From contig JAGWVM010000007.1 of assembly GCA_018970895.1 (NCBI GenBank), positions 1 through 47,718 on the forward strand: a DNA stretch of 47,718 nucleotides. The letters are read 5' to 3'. The stretch comes from Lysobacteraceae bacterium. Its GTDB lineage: Bacteria; Pseudomonadota; Gammaproteobacteria; Xanthomonadales; Rhodanobacteraceae. Under the pieces are notes generated by a model, which was given only the letters and a program-made list of their open reading frames with translations, ran no database searches and was not told where the DNA came from. Positions 1-7,138 of the stretch are shown piece after piece. Every line of letters starts with the position of its first letter. Position 1 is the first letter of the stretch. Made by a program: the position numbers and the translations under genes.

Positions 1-1069
1 AGGACAGGTCGAAGGTCAGCGTGCGCTCGTACTGCGCGCGTGCCAGCGAGTCGGCCCAGAGGCCGGCGGCCTTGGCGTAGGTCTCCACCAGCTTGACCTG
101 CTCGTCGCTGCGGCCGGTGAGGCGCAGGTAGTCCAGGGTCTGCTCGTCGATGAAGAACATCGCGGCGGTGGCGCCGTATTCGGGCGCCATGTTGGAGATG
201 GTGGCGCGATCGCCGAGGGTGAGGCTGGCCGCGCCTTCGCCGCGGAATTCCAGATACGCGCCAACCACCTTCTCCCTGCGCAGGAACTCGGTGAGCGCCA
301 GCACGATGTCGGTGGCGGTGATGCCGGGCTGGCGCTTGCCGGTGAGCTCGACGCCGACGATGTCGGGCAGGCGCATCCACGAGGCGCGGCCGAGCATCAC
401 GCTCTCGGCTTCCAGGCCGCCGACGCCGACGGCGATCACGCCCAGCGCGTCCACGTGCGGCGTATGGCTGTCGGTGCCCACGCAGGTGTCCGGATAAGCC
501 ACACCGTCCTGGACACCGACCACCGGCGACATTTTCTCCAGATTGATCTGGTGCATGATGCCGTTGCCCGGCGGGATCACGTCGACGTTCTCGAACGCCC
601 GCTTGGTCCACTCGATGAAGTGGAAGCGGTCTTCGTTGCGGCGATCCTCGATCGCGCGGTTCCTGGTGAACGCCTCCGGATCGAAGCCGCCGCACTCCAC
701 CGCCAGCGAGTGGTCGACGATCAGCTGCACCGGCACCACCGGGTTCACCTTGGCCGGGTCGCCGCCGCGCTCGGCGATCGCGTCGCGCAGGCCGGCCAGG
801 TCCACCAGCGCGGTCTGGCCGAGGATGTCGTGGCACACCACGCGCGCCGGGAACCACGGGAAATCCCGCTCGCGCTTGCGCTCGATCAGCTGCTTCAGCG
901 ACTCGGTGAGGATCGCCGGGTCGCAGCGACGCACCAGGTTCTCGGCCAGCACGCGCGAGGTGTAGGGCAGCGCGTCGTAGGCGCCCGGCTGGATGGCATC
1001 CACCGCAGCGCGCGCGTCGAAGTAGTCCAGCGAAGTGCCGGGAAGGGAGCGGCGGAAGTCGGTGTTCAT
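1..1069 (-). CDS. acnD: Fe/S-dependent 2-methylisocitrate dehydratase AcnD, N-terminal part (cut by window edge)
   Basis: Reading the minus strand from the ATG at 1069 gives about 356 residues with no stop before the window edge. They begin MNTDFRRSLPGTSLDYFDAR and include ARVVCHDILGQTALVDLAGL, PVQLIVDHSLAVECGGFDP, PPGNGIMHQINLEKMSPV and DTCVGTDSHTPHVDALG. These are hallmarks of AcnD, the aconitase-family enzyme that dehydrates 2-methylcitrate in the methylcitrate cycle, usually with the helper PrpF. AcnA-type aconitases differ in the N-terminal LPGT-LDYFD segment. The [4Fe-4S] cysteines lie in the missing C-terminal two thirds. Only a weak ribosome site precedes the ATG. prpC and prpB are on the same strand about 1.7 kb upstream, separated by the terC and channel genes, so acnD probably has its own promoter. 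Confidence 0.93.
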   Translation of the reverse strand, partial: MNTDFRRSLPGTSLDYFDARAAVDAIQPGAYDALPYTSRVLAENLVRRCDPAILTESLKQLIERKRERDFPWFPARVVCHDILGQTALVDLAGLRDAIAERGGDPAKVNPVVPVQLIVDHSLAVECGGFDPEAFTRNRAIEDRRNEDRFHFIEWTKRAFENVDVIPPGNGIMHQINLEKMSPVVGVQDGVAYPDTCVGTDSHTPHVDALGVIAVGVGGLEAESVMLGRASWMRLPDIVGVELTGKRQPGITATDIVLALTEFLRREKVVGAYLEFRGEGAASLTLGDRATISNMAPEYGATAAMFFIDEQTLDYLRLTGRSDEQVKLVETYAKAAGLWADSLARAQYERTLTFDLS

Positions 1070-1287
1070 GGGCAATCCTGCGGATGGAGGCCCGGCCGGT
1101 GTCGGGTCGGCATGCGGCCCGTGACCGCCGGCAGGCGGATGGTCTGTTGGGTGTAAGCGCGCCTCGCGCAACGGCGCGGCGACGGGACGAGTGGATGATG
1201 CATGCCGATTGCCGCGCGGACGCCGCGGTGGGCAGGCGGGCTTGACCGGTGCGCCGGACGGACTCGACAATCGCGCATCACTAGTCC

Positions 1288-1400
1288 CAAAGGGGAGTAG
1301 TTCGGGACGCCGGTCCATCGCGCGTCCTTGCCGTGGTCGTCATCACGGGCGGCACCCCGCCCCGGCCACTGCAGCGGCACCGCCGCGGACGAGACTTTTG
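1288..1400 (+). ncRNA. yybP-ykoY (manganese-sensing) riboswitch
   Basis: The leader of the TerC-family gene carries both conserved ends of the yybP-ykoY aptamer: AAAGGGGAGTAG near 1289-1300 and CGAGACTTTTGC near 1390-1401. CAAAGG (1288-1293) pairs with CTTTTG (1395-1400) through one G-U wobble to close helix P1. GTCATCACGGGC lies in between, as expected for the middle region. This riboswitch class binds Mn2+ and is often found upstream of TerC/Alx-type and other manganese exporters. The aptamer ends about 67 bases before the chosen start codon, which leaves room for an expression platform; I could not define which alternative hairpin is used. Confidence 0.85.
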
Positions 1401-1467
1401 CGGTCATCATGGAGCGGCGTGCGTCCATGAAGGCTGCTCTTCGTCCCGCGCGCAGGCATCGAACCGC

Positions 1468-2148
1468 ATGGATTTCCTCACTTCCGACTTCATCTCCGGC
1501 CTTTTCGCCATCGTCCTGCTGGACCTGGTGCTGGCCGGCGACAACGCGATCGTCATCGCGCTGGCCGCGCGCAACCTGCCCCCGCGCCTGCAGAACAAGG
1601 CCGTGTTCTGGGGCACCTTCGGCGCGGTCGGCGTGCGCGTGCTGCTCACGGCGGTGGTGGTCTACCTGCTCAAGCTGCCCGGCCTGATGCTCGCCGGCGG
1701 CCTGCTGCTGTTGCCGATTGCCTGGAAGCTGCTTCAGCACGAGGACGCGGATCCCGACGTCAGTCCGGGGGACACGTTCTGGTCGGCGCTCAAGACCATC
1801 GTCGTGGCCGACGCGCTGATGGGCCTGGACAACGTGCTGGCGATCGCCGGTGCGTCGAAGGGCCACATGGGGCTGGTGATCCTGGGCCTGCTGATCAGCG
1901 TGCCGCTGGTGGTCTGGGGCAGCACGCTGATCCTGAAGCTGATCGCGCGTTTCCCGGTGATCATCTACGTCGGCGCCGGTGCCATCGCCTGGACCGCGGC
2001 CCGCATGATCGCCCACGACGGCCTGGTCGCACGCTGGTTCGACCCACGTCCCTGGGCCGCCTACGCGCTCGACGCATTGCTGGTGCTGGCCGTCTGCGGC
2101 GGCGGCTGGCTGGCTCGGCGGAAGCAGGTTCGCGGATGGCACGGTTGA
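1468..2148 (+). CDS. TerC/Alx-family integral membrane protein (likely Mn2+ exporter)
   Basis: 226 residues, polytopic, with the family motifs LVLAGDNAIVIALAAR near the N-terminus and DALMGLDNVLAIAGAS in the middle; the aspartate-asparagine pairs (GDNA, LDNV) inside membrane segments are the conserved putative metal-binding residues. The YjbE/TerC family is linked to manganese efflux and to loading exported metalloenzymes. The start at MDFLTSDF is chosen because homologues begin with this sequence; the ribosome site is weak. The yybP-ykoY riboswitch in its leader predicts translation or transcription turned up by manganese. Its stop lies one base from the stop of the convergent ion-channel gene, so no terminator separates them. 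Confidence 0.88.
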   Translation: MDFLTSDFISGLFAIVLLDLVLAGDNAIVIALAARNLPPRLQNKAVFWGTFGAVGVRVLLTAVVVYLLKLPGLMLAGGLLLLPIAWKLLQHEDADPDVSPGDTFWSALKTIVVADALMGLDNVLAIAGASKGHMGLVILGLLISVPLVVWGSTLILKLIARFPVIIYVGAGAIAWTAARMIAHDGLVARWFDPRPWAAYALDALLVLAVCGGGWLARRKQVRGWHG

Positions 2149-2149
2149 C

Positions 2150-2680
2150 TCAGTCGCGCCGCCAGAAGCGGTGCATTTCCAGATAGGTGAACGACGCCGA
2201 CCAGGTGATCAGCACGAACCCGCACAACGCCTCGGTGCCCGCCAGGAAACGCACCGGGCCGGACGGGATCACGTCGCCGAAGCCGACCGTGGTGAAGGTG
2301 ACCGCGGAGAAATACACGTGGTCGACCAGCGACTCCGGCGCGATGCCGCGCACCTCGCCGAATACCGGCCCCAGCCACTGCAGCAGGAAGAACACCACGC
2401 CGAATACCCAGATCTCCACCACGTGCACCGACAGCACGCCGAAAATCCCGTAAAGCACCCGCCGTCGCCGGTGGCCACCCTCGGCCCGTTCCAGTCGCCC
2501 CAGCCCGCGCGAGAGCGCCGACAGCGCCTCGTAGTGCAGGATGACGCAGACCGCCACGGCGACCACCGTCACCGCCACGACCGTCGCGTTCACGCCCCAG
2601 TGGCCGTAGGCGCCGCCGCCCGTCCAGGCGTGGGGCGCGGCGGCGGAAGCAGCGGCAGTCGTGGTTTGAACGGGATTCAT
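2150..2680 (-). CDS. Two-transmembrane potassium-channel-like protein
   Basis: 176 residues. The second half has the architecture of a minimal ion channel (Ion_trans_2): a transmembrane helix (VVEIWVFGVVFFLLQW), a pore loop with the selectivity-filter-like TTVGFGD, and a last hydrophobic helix (GTEALCGFVLITWSASF). An extra hydrophobic helix lies near residues 30-50. The filter reads TVGFGD rather than the classic TVGYGD, a common conservative variant, so K+ selectivity is probable but not certain. It follows prpC by 40 bases on the same strand and may be read through from it. Start chosen at MNPVQTTT; a longer upstream frame exists but lacks coding character. Confidence 0.8.
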   Translation of the reverse strand: MNPVQTTTAAASAAAPHAWTGGGAYGHWGVNATVVAVTVVAVAVCVILHYEALSALSRGLGRLERAEGGHRRRRVLYGIFGVLSVHVVEIWVFGVVFFLLQWLGPVFGEVRGIAPESLVDHVYFSAVTFTTVGFGDVIPSGPVRFLAGTEALCGFVLITWSASFTYLEMHRFWRRD

Positions 2681-2689
2681 GGCACATGG

Positions 2690-2708
2690 TCCGCCGGCGC
2701 ACGGCGGA
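2690..2708 (-). terminator. Short GC hairpin after prpC
   Basis: TCCGCCG and CGGCGGA form a perfect 7-bp stem around a 5-base loop in the 40-base gap between the prpC stop and the channel start. No T-run follows on the minus strand, so it may only attenuate or stabilise the 3' end of the prpBC message. Confidence 0.3.
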
Positions 2709-2720
2709 CGCCCCGGCTCC

Positions 2721-3866
2721 TCAGCGCTTGTCGATCGGCACGTAGGCCTGGTCTTCCGGACCGGTGTAGTTCGCACTCGGGCGGATGATCTTGCCGTCCT
2801 GGCGCTGCTCGATCACGTGCGCGCTCCAGCCCGACGTGCGGGCGATCACGAACAGCGGCGTGAACATGGCGGTCGGCACGCCCATCATGTGGTACGCGCT
2901 GGCCGAGTACCAGTCGAGGTTGGGGAACATCTTCTTGAGGTCCCACATCAGCTTCTCGATCCGCTCGGACACCTCGAACAGGGTCGGGTTGCCGCCGTCG
3001 GTGCACAGCTTGCGCGAGATCTCCTTGATGATCTCGTTGCGCGGATCGGACACCGTGTACACCGGATGGCCGAAGCCGATGATGATTTCCTTGCGCTCGA
3101 CGCGGGCGCGGATGTCCGCCTCCGCATCGGCCGCGCTGCGGTAGCGCGCGATGATCTCCATCGCCACCTCGTTGGCGCCGCCGTGCTTGGGGCCGCGCAG
3201 CGCGCCGATCGCGCCGGTGATCGAGGAGTACATGTCCGACCCGGTGCCGGCGATCACGCGGGCGGTGAAGGTGGACGCGTTGAACTCGTGCTCGGCGTAC
3301 AGCACCAGCGACTTGTCCAGCGAGGCCGCGTGCAGGTCGCTGGGCTTGCGACCGTGCAGCAGGTGCAGGAAGTGCGCGGCGATCGACTCGTCGTCGGTCT
3401 CGGTCTCGATGCGCTTGCCGTTGTGGCTGAAGTGGTACCAGTACAGCAGCATCGAGCCGAAGCTGGCCATCAGCCGGTCGGCGATGTCGCGTGCACCGGT
3501 GAGGTTGTGGTCTTCCTTCTCCGGCAGCACCGTGCCCAGCACCGAGCAGCCGGTGCGCAGCACGTCCATCGGGTGGGTGGCGGCCGGCAGCAGCTCCATC
3601 GCCGCCTTCACCGGCGCCGGCAGGCCGCGCAGGCGCTTGAGCCGGGCCTTGTAGTTCTGCAGCTCGGTCCAGTTCGGCAGCACGCCGTAGACCAGCAGGT
3701 GCGCGACCTCCTCGAAGCAGCCCTTGGCCGCCAGGTCGTGGATGTCGTAACCGCGGTAATGCAGGTCGTTGCCGCTGCGGCCGACCGTGCACAACGCGGT
3801 GTTGCCAGCGGCGACGCCGGACAGCGCCACGGATTTCTTCGGCTTGGGCAGGGTTTGCTCGGTCAT
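2721..3866 (-). CDS. prpC: 2-methylcitrate synthase
   Basis: 381 residues, the usual PrpC length. Condenses propionyl-CoA with oxaloacetate to 2-methylcitrate. Citrate-synthase-fold residues are present: EHEFNAST (His193), the catalytic histidine in GPKHGGANE (His228), [12 protein letters not shown] (His267) and the aspartate of NLDWYSA (Asp318). The N-terminal [19 protein letters not shown] and overall length favour PrpC over GltA. The start at [12 protein letters not shown] has a good GGAGAT ribosome site; an in-frame extension upstream would run into the REP element. It lies 150 bases downstream of prpB on the same strand, and the gap holds a REP hairpin pair, so prpB and prpC are probably one transcript with a processing or stability element between them. 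Confidence 0.95.
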   Translation of the reverse strand: MTEQTLPKPKKSVALSGVAAGNTALCTVGRSGNDLHYRGYDIHDLAAKGCFEEVAHLLVYGVLPNWTELQNYKARLKRLRGLPAPVKAAMELLPAATHPMDVLRTGCSVLGTVLPEKEDHNLTGARDIADRLMASFGSMLLYWYHFSHNGKRIETETDDESIAAHFLHLLHGRKPSDLHAASLDKSLVLYAEHEFNASTFTARVIAGTGSDMYSSITGAIGALRGPKHGGANEVAMEIIARYRSAADAEADIRARVERKEIIIGFGHPVYTVSDPRNEIIKEISRKLCTDGGNPTLFEVSERIEKLMWDLKKMFPNLDWYSASAYHMMGVPTAMFTPLFVIARTSGWSAHVIEQRQDGKIIRPSANYTGPEDQAYVPIDKR

Positions 3867-3921
3867 GGTGGATCTCCTGGTGCGGATGGCGCGAGCCATG
3901 CGGCCCGGCATGTCATTGCCA

Positions 3922-4003
3922 GTAGGAGCCCGCTCGCGGGCGATGCTTCTGCTCCTGATCGACATCAAATCGAGAAGAGCATCGCCCGCGAGCGGGCTCC
4001 TAC
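3922..4003. repeat. Pair of GTAG-type REP elements in inverted orientation
   Basis: Two 25-base copies, 3922-3946 and 3979-4003, are perfect reverse complements separated by 32 bases. Each copy begins with the tetranucleotide GTAG followed by a GC hairpin (GCCCGC-TC-GCGGGC), the pattern of GTAG-tagged REPs known from Stenotrophomonas and other xanthomonads that are mobilised by RAYT (REP-associated tyrosine transposase) proteins. The 32-base loop contains a further weak dyad. Placed between prpB and prpC, the full foldback could act as an mRNA stabiliser or partial terminator. Confidence 0.9.
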
Positions 4004-4016
4004 CGTTGTCTTGGGG

Positions 4017-4904
4017 TCAGCCCTTGGTCCTGGCGAACAGCGCGTCAAGCTTGTCCTCGTAGGCGTGGTAGCCGAGGAAGTCGTACAGCTCGGCGCGCGT
4101 CTGCAGCGTGTCGATGAGGTTCTTCTGGGTGCCTTCGCGGCGCACCGTCTCGTAGAAGTTCAGCGCGGCCTTGTTCATGGCGCGGTAGGCGCCGCAGCAG
4201 TACAGCGCGATGTCCACGTGGGCCGAGCGCAGCTCGTCGGTGGTGAAGAACGGGGTGGAACCGAACTCGGTGAGGTTGGCCAGGATCGGCACCTGCACCG
4301 CCGCCCTGAACTTGCGGTAGTCGTCCAGCGTTTTCATCGCCTCGGGGAAGATCATGTCGGCGCCGGCCTCGACATAGGCGCAGGCACGGTCGATCGCCGC
4401 ATCGATACCCTCGGCCGCGGCCGCGTCGGTGCGCGCCATGATCACGAAGCCCGGATCGGTGCGCGCATCCACCGCAGCCTTCACGCGGTCGGCCATCTCG
4501 TCCTTCGGCACCACTTCCTTGCCGGGACGATGGCCGCAGCGCTTCTGCCCGACCTGGTCCTCGATGTGCACGGCGGCGACACCGACGTTGATGAATGACT
4601 TGACGGTGCGGGCGATGTTGAAGGCCCCGCCCCAGCCGGTGTCGATGTCCACCAGCAGCGGCATGCCGGTGGCGTCGACGATGCGGCGCGCGTCGGTGAG
4701 CACGTCTTCCATCGTGCTGATGCCGAGATCCGGCATGCCCAGCGAGTTGGCAGCCACGCCGCCACCGGAGAGGTACAGCGCCTTGTAGCCGACCCGCTTC
4801 GCCATCAGGCCCGCATAGGCGGTGATGGCGCCCATCACCTGCAGCGGCGTCTCTTCGGACAGGGCGGCGCGGAAGCGGGCGCCGGCGGAGGCTTGGGCAG
4901 TCAT
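4017..4904 (-). CDS. prpB: Methylisocitrate lyase
   Basis: 295 residues. Cleaves 2-methylisocitrate to pyruvate and succinate. Family signatures: [37 protein letters not shown] (Mg2+-binding aspartates), [20 protein letters not shown] with the catalytic KRCGHR loop (the isocitrate lyase/PEP mutase family version), then IMARTDA. The [10 protein letters not shown] loop separates PrpB from oxaloacetate decarboxylases and phosphonopyruvate hydrolases of the same superfamily. Start at [15 protein letters not shown] with GAGGAGA at a proper distance. First gene of the prpB-prpC unit, divergent from the helix-turn-helix citrate-synthase gene; the promoter with TGATCA operators lies about 110-165 bases upstream. 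Confidence 0.96.
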   Translation of the reverse strand: MTAQASAGARFRAALSEETPLQVMGAITAYAGLMAKRVGYKALYLSGGGVAANSLGMPDLGISTMEDVLTDARRIVDATGMPLLVDIDTGWGGAFNIARTVKSFINVGVAAVHIEDQVGQKRCGHRPGKEVVPKDEMADRVKAAVDARTDPGFVIMARTDAAAAEGIDAAIDRACAYVEAGADMIFPEAMKTLDDYRKFRAAVQVPILANLTEFGSTPFFTTDELRSAHVDIALYCCGAYRAMNKAALNFYETVRREGTQKNLIDTLQTRAELYDFLGYHAYEDKLDALFARTKG

Positions 4905-5010
4905 GGGGTTCTCCTCAACCGCAGAGTGTAGGCGACCGGCCCGGACGGCGATGCTGCGACACGGCAGCCGACGGACCGTCGACGGCGAAAACGGCCGTCG
5001 TGACTGCGCC

Positions 5011-5057
5011 ACTGTAGGCCGACGAAAAAGGTTGATCAATCTTGATCAAAATGATCA
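5011..5057 (-). promoter_or_regulatory. prpB promoter overlapped by a triple TGATCA operator
   Basis: On the minus strand TTGATC (5039-5034) and TACAGT (5016-5011) are separated by exactly 17 bases, a good sigma70-type promoter for prpB. Three palindromes, TTGATCAA at 5032-5039, TTGATCAA at 5042-5049 and TGATCA at 5052-5057, have centres 10 and 9 bp apart, so they lie on one face of the helix. The first covers the prpB -35 box and the third lies 10 bases before the divergent ATG. An array like this is typical of cooperative binding by a small helix-turn-helix protein; the divergent gene product is the natural candidate. The dyads and promoter spacing are read directly; the regulator assignment is inference. 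Confidence 0.65.
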
Positions 5058-5067
5058 ATATATCGTC

Positions 5068-6285
5068 ATGGCCACCGACTACCTCACCGCCCGGGACGCC
5101 GCCGACCGCCTTGGCGTCAGCCTGGCCACGCTCTACGCGTACGTCAGCCGCGGCAAGATCGACTCGCGCCCCGGCCCCGACGGCCGCAGCCGCGTCTATC
5201 TCGCCGAGGACGTCACCCGCCTGATCGAGCGCCGGCAGGCCGGTCGCGGCGCGGCGCAGGGCGCGGCGCACAGCCTGACCTGGGGCCTGCCGGTGATGGA
5301 GACGCAGATCGCACTGATCCGCCCGCAGGGCCACTACTACCGGGGCCAGTCGGCGCTCGCGCTGGCTGCCGACGGCGCTTCGCTGGAACAGGTCGCCCGC
5401 CTGCTGTGGGACGCACGAACGCAGGATCCGTTCGCCGCGCCGCCCCGCGCCGCCTGGCCGGCCGAGGTGGAGGGACTGATGCGCCACGCCACGCTGCCGC
5501 CGCTGGAGCGCACGGCCGCCGCGTTGCCGTTGCTGGGCCTGAGCGCCGACCATCCGCACAGCAGCGACCCCGAGCAGGAACGGCTCGGTGCTGCCCGGCT
5601 GCTGCGGGAGACGGCTGCCCTGCTCTGCCGCGCGGAACCGTCGGCGCAGCCGATCCACGCCCGCATGGCCGGATCCTGGCAGCCGCGCTCGCGCGAGTTG
5701 GCCGAACTGATCCGCGTTGCGCTGGTGCTGTGTGCCGACCACGAGCTCAACGCCTCGGCGTTCGCCACCCGGGTCGCCGCCTCCACTGGCGCCAGCCTGC
5801 ACGCGGCGGTCGGGGCCGGCCTGGCCGCGCTGTCCGGTCCCAAGCACGGCGGCGCGACGGCGCGCGCCCACGCCCTGCTGCGCGAGGCCACCCGCGAGCG
5901 CGACATCGAAGGCGGGGTCCGCGAACGGCTGCGCCGCGGCGAGCCGCTGGCCGGGTTCGGCCACCCGCTCTATCCGGACGGCGACCCGCGCGCCTCGCTG
6001 CTGCTTGACACGCTGGTGCGGCTGCACCCGCGTCGCGGCCCGGTGGTGGGCATCCGGCGACTGGCCGCTGCGGTCGAGTCGGCGACCGGGCTGCGGCCGA
6101 GCCTGGACTTTGCACTGGCGGCGATCGTCACCACCTATGGCTGGGACGCCGGCCGGGGGCTGGCCCTGTTCGCCGCCGGGCGGATGGCCGGCTGGCTGGC
6201 CCATGCACTGGAACAACGCGCCGCGGGCGGCCTGATCCGGCCGCGTGCCACCTACGCCGGCATCATGCCGCCTCGGGCAATCTAG
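5068..6285 (+). CDS. Helix-turn-helix / citrate-synthase fusion protein, putative methylcitrate-cycle regulator
   Basis: 405 residues. Residues 1-60 form a MerR/excisionase-like DNA-binding domain (LTARDAADRLGVSLATLYAY, then an arginine-rich wing and LAEDVTRLIERRQ). The rest is a citrate-synthase fold that keeps HELNAS (His225), GPKHGGA (His260), FGHPLY (His299) and SLDFAL (Asp347), with spacing nearly that of the neighbouring PrpC (His-His distances identical, last Asp three residues closer). So the catalytic set looks intact and it may bind or turn over (methyl)citrate or CoA substrates. It is divergent from prpB across the TGATCA array. No ribosome site precedes the ATG and the operator ends ten bases before it, so the message may be leaderless. 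Proposed role: metabolite-responsive regulator of prpBC; a plain second citrate synthase with a vestigial DNA-binding domain is the alternative. Confidence 0.8.
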   Translation: MATDYLTARDAADRLGVSLATLYAYVSRGKIDSRPGPDGRSRVYLAEDVTRLIERRQAGRGAAQGAAHSLTWGLPVMETQIALIRPQGHYYRGQSALALAADGASLEQVARLLWDARTQDPFAAPPRAAWPAEVEGLMRHATLPPLERTAAALPLLGLSADHPHSSDPEQERLGAARLLRETAALLCRAEPSAQPIHARMAGSWQPRSRELAELIRVALVLCADHELNASAFATRVAASTGASLHAAVGAGLAALSGPKHGGATARAHALLREATRERDIEGGVRERLRRGEPLAGFGHPLYPDGDPRASLLLDTLVRLHPRRGPVVGIRRLAAAVESATGLRPSLDFALAAIVTTYGWDAGRGLALFAAGRMAGWLAHALEQRAAGGLIRPRATYAGIMPPRAI

Positions 6286-6305
6286 ACAGGTTACGCCACG
6301 AGTTC

Positions 6306-6371
6306 ATAGGCACCATATATTGTCATGATGCAATCAATCGATTTGCTCCATGAACCGCCCCGCCCTTAACC
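6306..6371 (+). promoter_or_regulatory. OxyR-like site and promoter of ahpCF
   Basis: Four tetrads spaced by exactly seven bases, ATAG (6306), ATAT (6317), ATGC (6328) and CGAT (6339), match the OxyR pattern ATAG-N7-CTAT-N7-ATAG-N7-CTAT at 12 of 16 positions. Directly after it TTGCTC (6343-6348) and TTAACC (6366-6371) with a 17-base spacer form a weak promoter, the position expected for an OxyR-activated gene. The ahpC start is 61 bases downstream of the -10. Confidence 0.6.
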
Positions 6372-6432
6372 TACCCGGGTTCGCATGGGCGATACCCGTC
6401 CACCCACCATCCATCCACCACAGGAAGCTGCA

Positions 6433-6996
6433 ATGTCCCTGATCAACACCACCATCAAGCCGTTCAAGGCGAATGCGTTCAAGGACGGCAAGTTCATCGA
6501 AGTGACCGACGCCTCCATGAAGGGCAAGTGGTCCGTCGTGATCTTCATGCCGGCCGCCTTCACCTTCAACTGCCCGACCGAGGTCGAGGACGCTGCCGAG
6601 CATTACGCCGAGTTCCAGAAGGCCGGTGCCGAGGTGTACGTCGTCACCACCGACACCCACTTCTCGCACAAGGTGTGGCACGAGACCTCGCCGGCCGTCG
6701 GCAAGGCCAAGTTTGCCCTGGTCGGCGACCCGACCCACCAGCTGACCCGCGCGTTCGACGTGCACATCGACGAGGAAGGCCTGGCCCTGCGCGGCACCTT
6801 CATCATCAACCCGGAAGGCGTGATCAAGACGCTGGAAATCCACGACAACGCGATCGCCCGCGACGTCACCGAGACCCTGCGCAAGCTCAAGGCCGCCCAG
6901 TACGTCGCCGCCCACCCGAACGAGGTGTGCCCGGCCAAGTGGAAGGAAGGCGAGAAGACCCTCGCCCCGTCGCTGGACCTGGTCGGCAAGATCTGA
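6433..6996 (+). CDS. ahpC: Alkyl hydroperoxide reductase subunit C (peroxiredoxin)
   Basis: 187 residues, the normal length of a typical 2-Cys AhpC. Peroxidatic Cys47 is in [14 protein letters not shown] and resolving Cys166 in EVCPAKW, with the C-terminal tail present. Reduces H2O2, organic peroxides and peroxynitrite in the cytoplasm using electrons from AhpF. AGGAAG lies seven bases before the ATG. ahpF follows after 142 bases containing a strong hairpin, and the promoter region has an OxyR-like site, so peroxide induction is likely. Confidence 0.97.
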   Translation: MSLINTTIKPFKANAFKDGKFIEVTDASMKGKWSVVIFMPAAFTFNCPTEVEDAAEHYAEFQKAGAEVYVVTTDTHFSHKVWHETSPAVGKAKFALVGDPTHQLTRAFDVHIDEEGLALRGTFIINPEGVIKTLEIHDNAIARDVTETLRKLKAAQYVAAHPNEVCPAKWKEGEKTLAPSLDLVGKI

Positions 6997-7002
6997 TGCT
7001 GC

Positions 7003-7036
7003 CCGGCGCGCGCATCGGCCCGATGCGCGCGCCCGG
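7003..7036 (+). terminator. Strong stem-loop between ahpC and ahpF (attenuator or 3' stabiliser)
   Basis: A near-perfect foldback of about 14 base pairs around a very small loop (GCGCGCATCGG against CCGATGCGCGC in its core) follows the ahpC stop. No T-run follows. It fits an intercistronic element that lowers read-through into ahpF or protects the ahpC message, matching the higher need for AhpC than AhpF. Confidence 0.55.
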
Positions 7037-7138
7037 TCCGCGGGTCACCCGGACCTCCCGTTCTCCCATCGAGCACTCGCGACGTCCGGGGTTTCCCCGG
7101 GCGCTGGCCAGGCTCACCCCATCATCAGGGAAATCGCC

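Noticed and set aside
1..1069. AcnA (aconitase A) instead of AcnD
   Set aside because: N-terminal motif wording and location with prpB/prpC fit AcnD better.
2679..4598. 639-codon open frame on the plus strand antisense to prpC and prpB
   Set aside because: Histidine/arginine/valine-rich low-complexity product typical of antisense frames in GC-rich DNA; the minus-strand genes are unmistakable.
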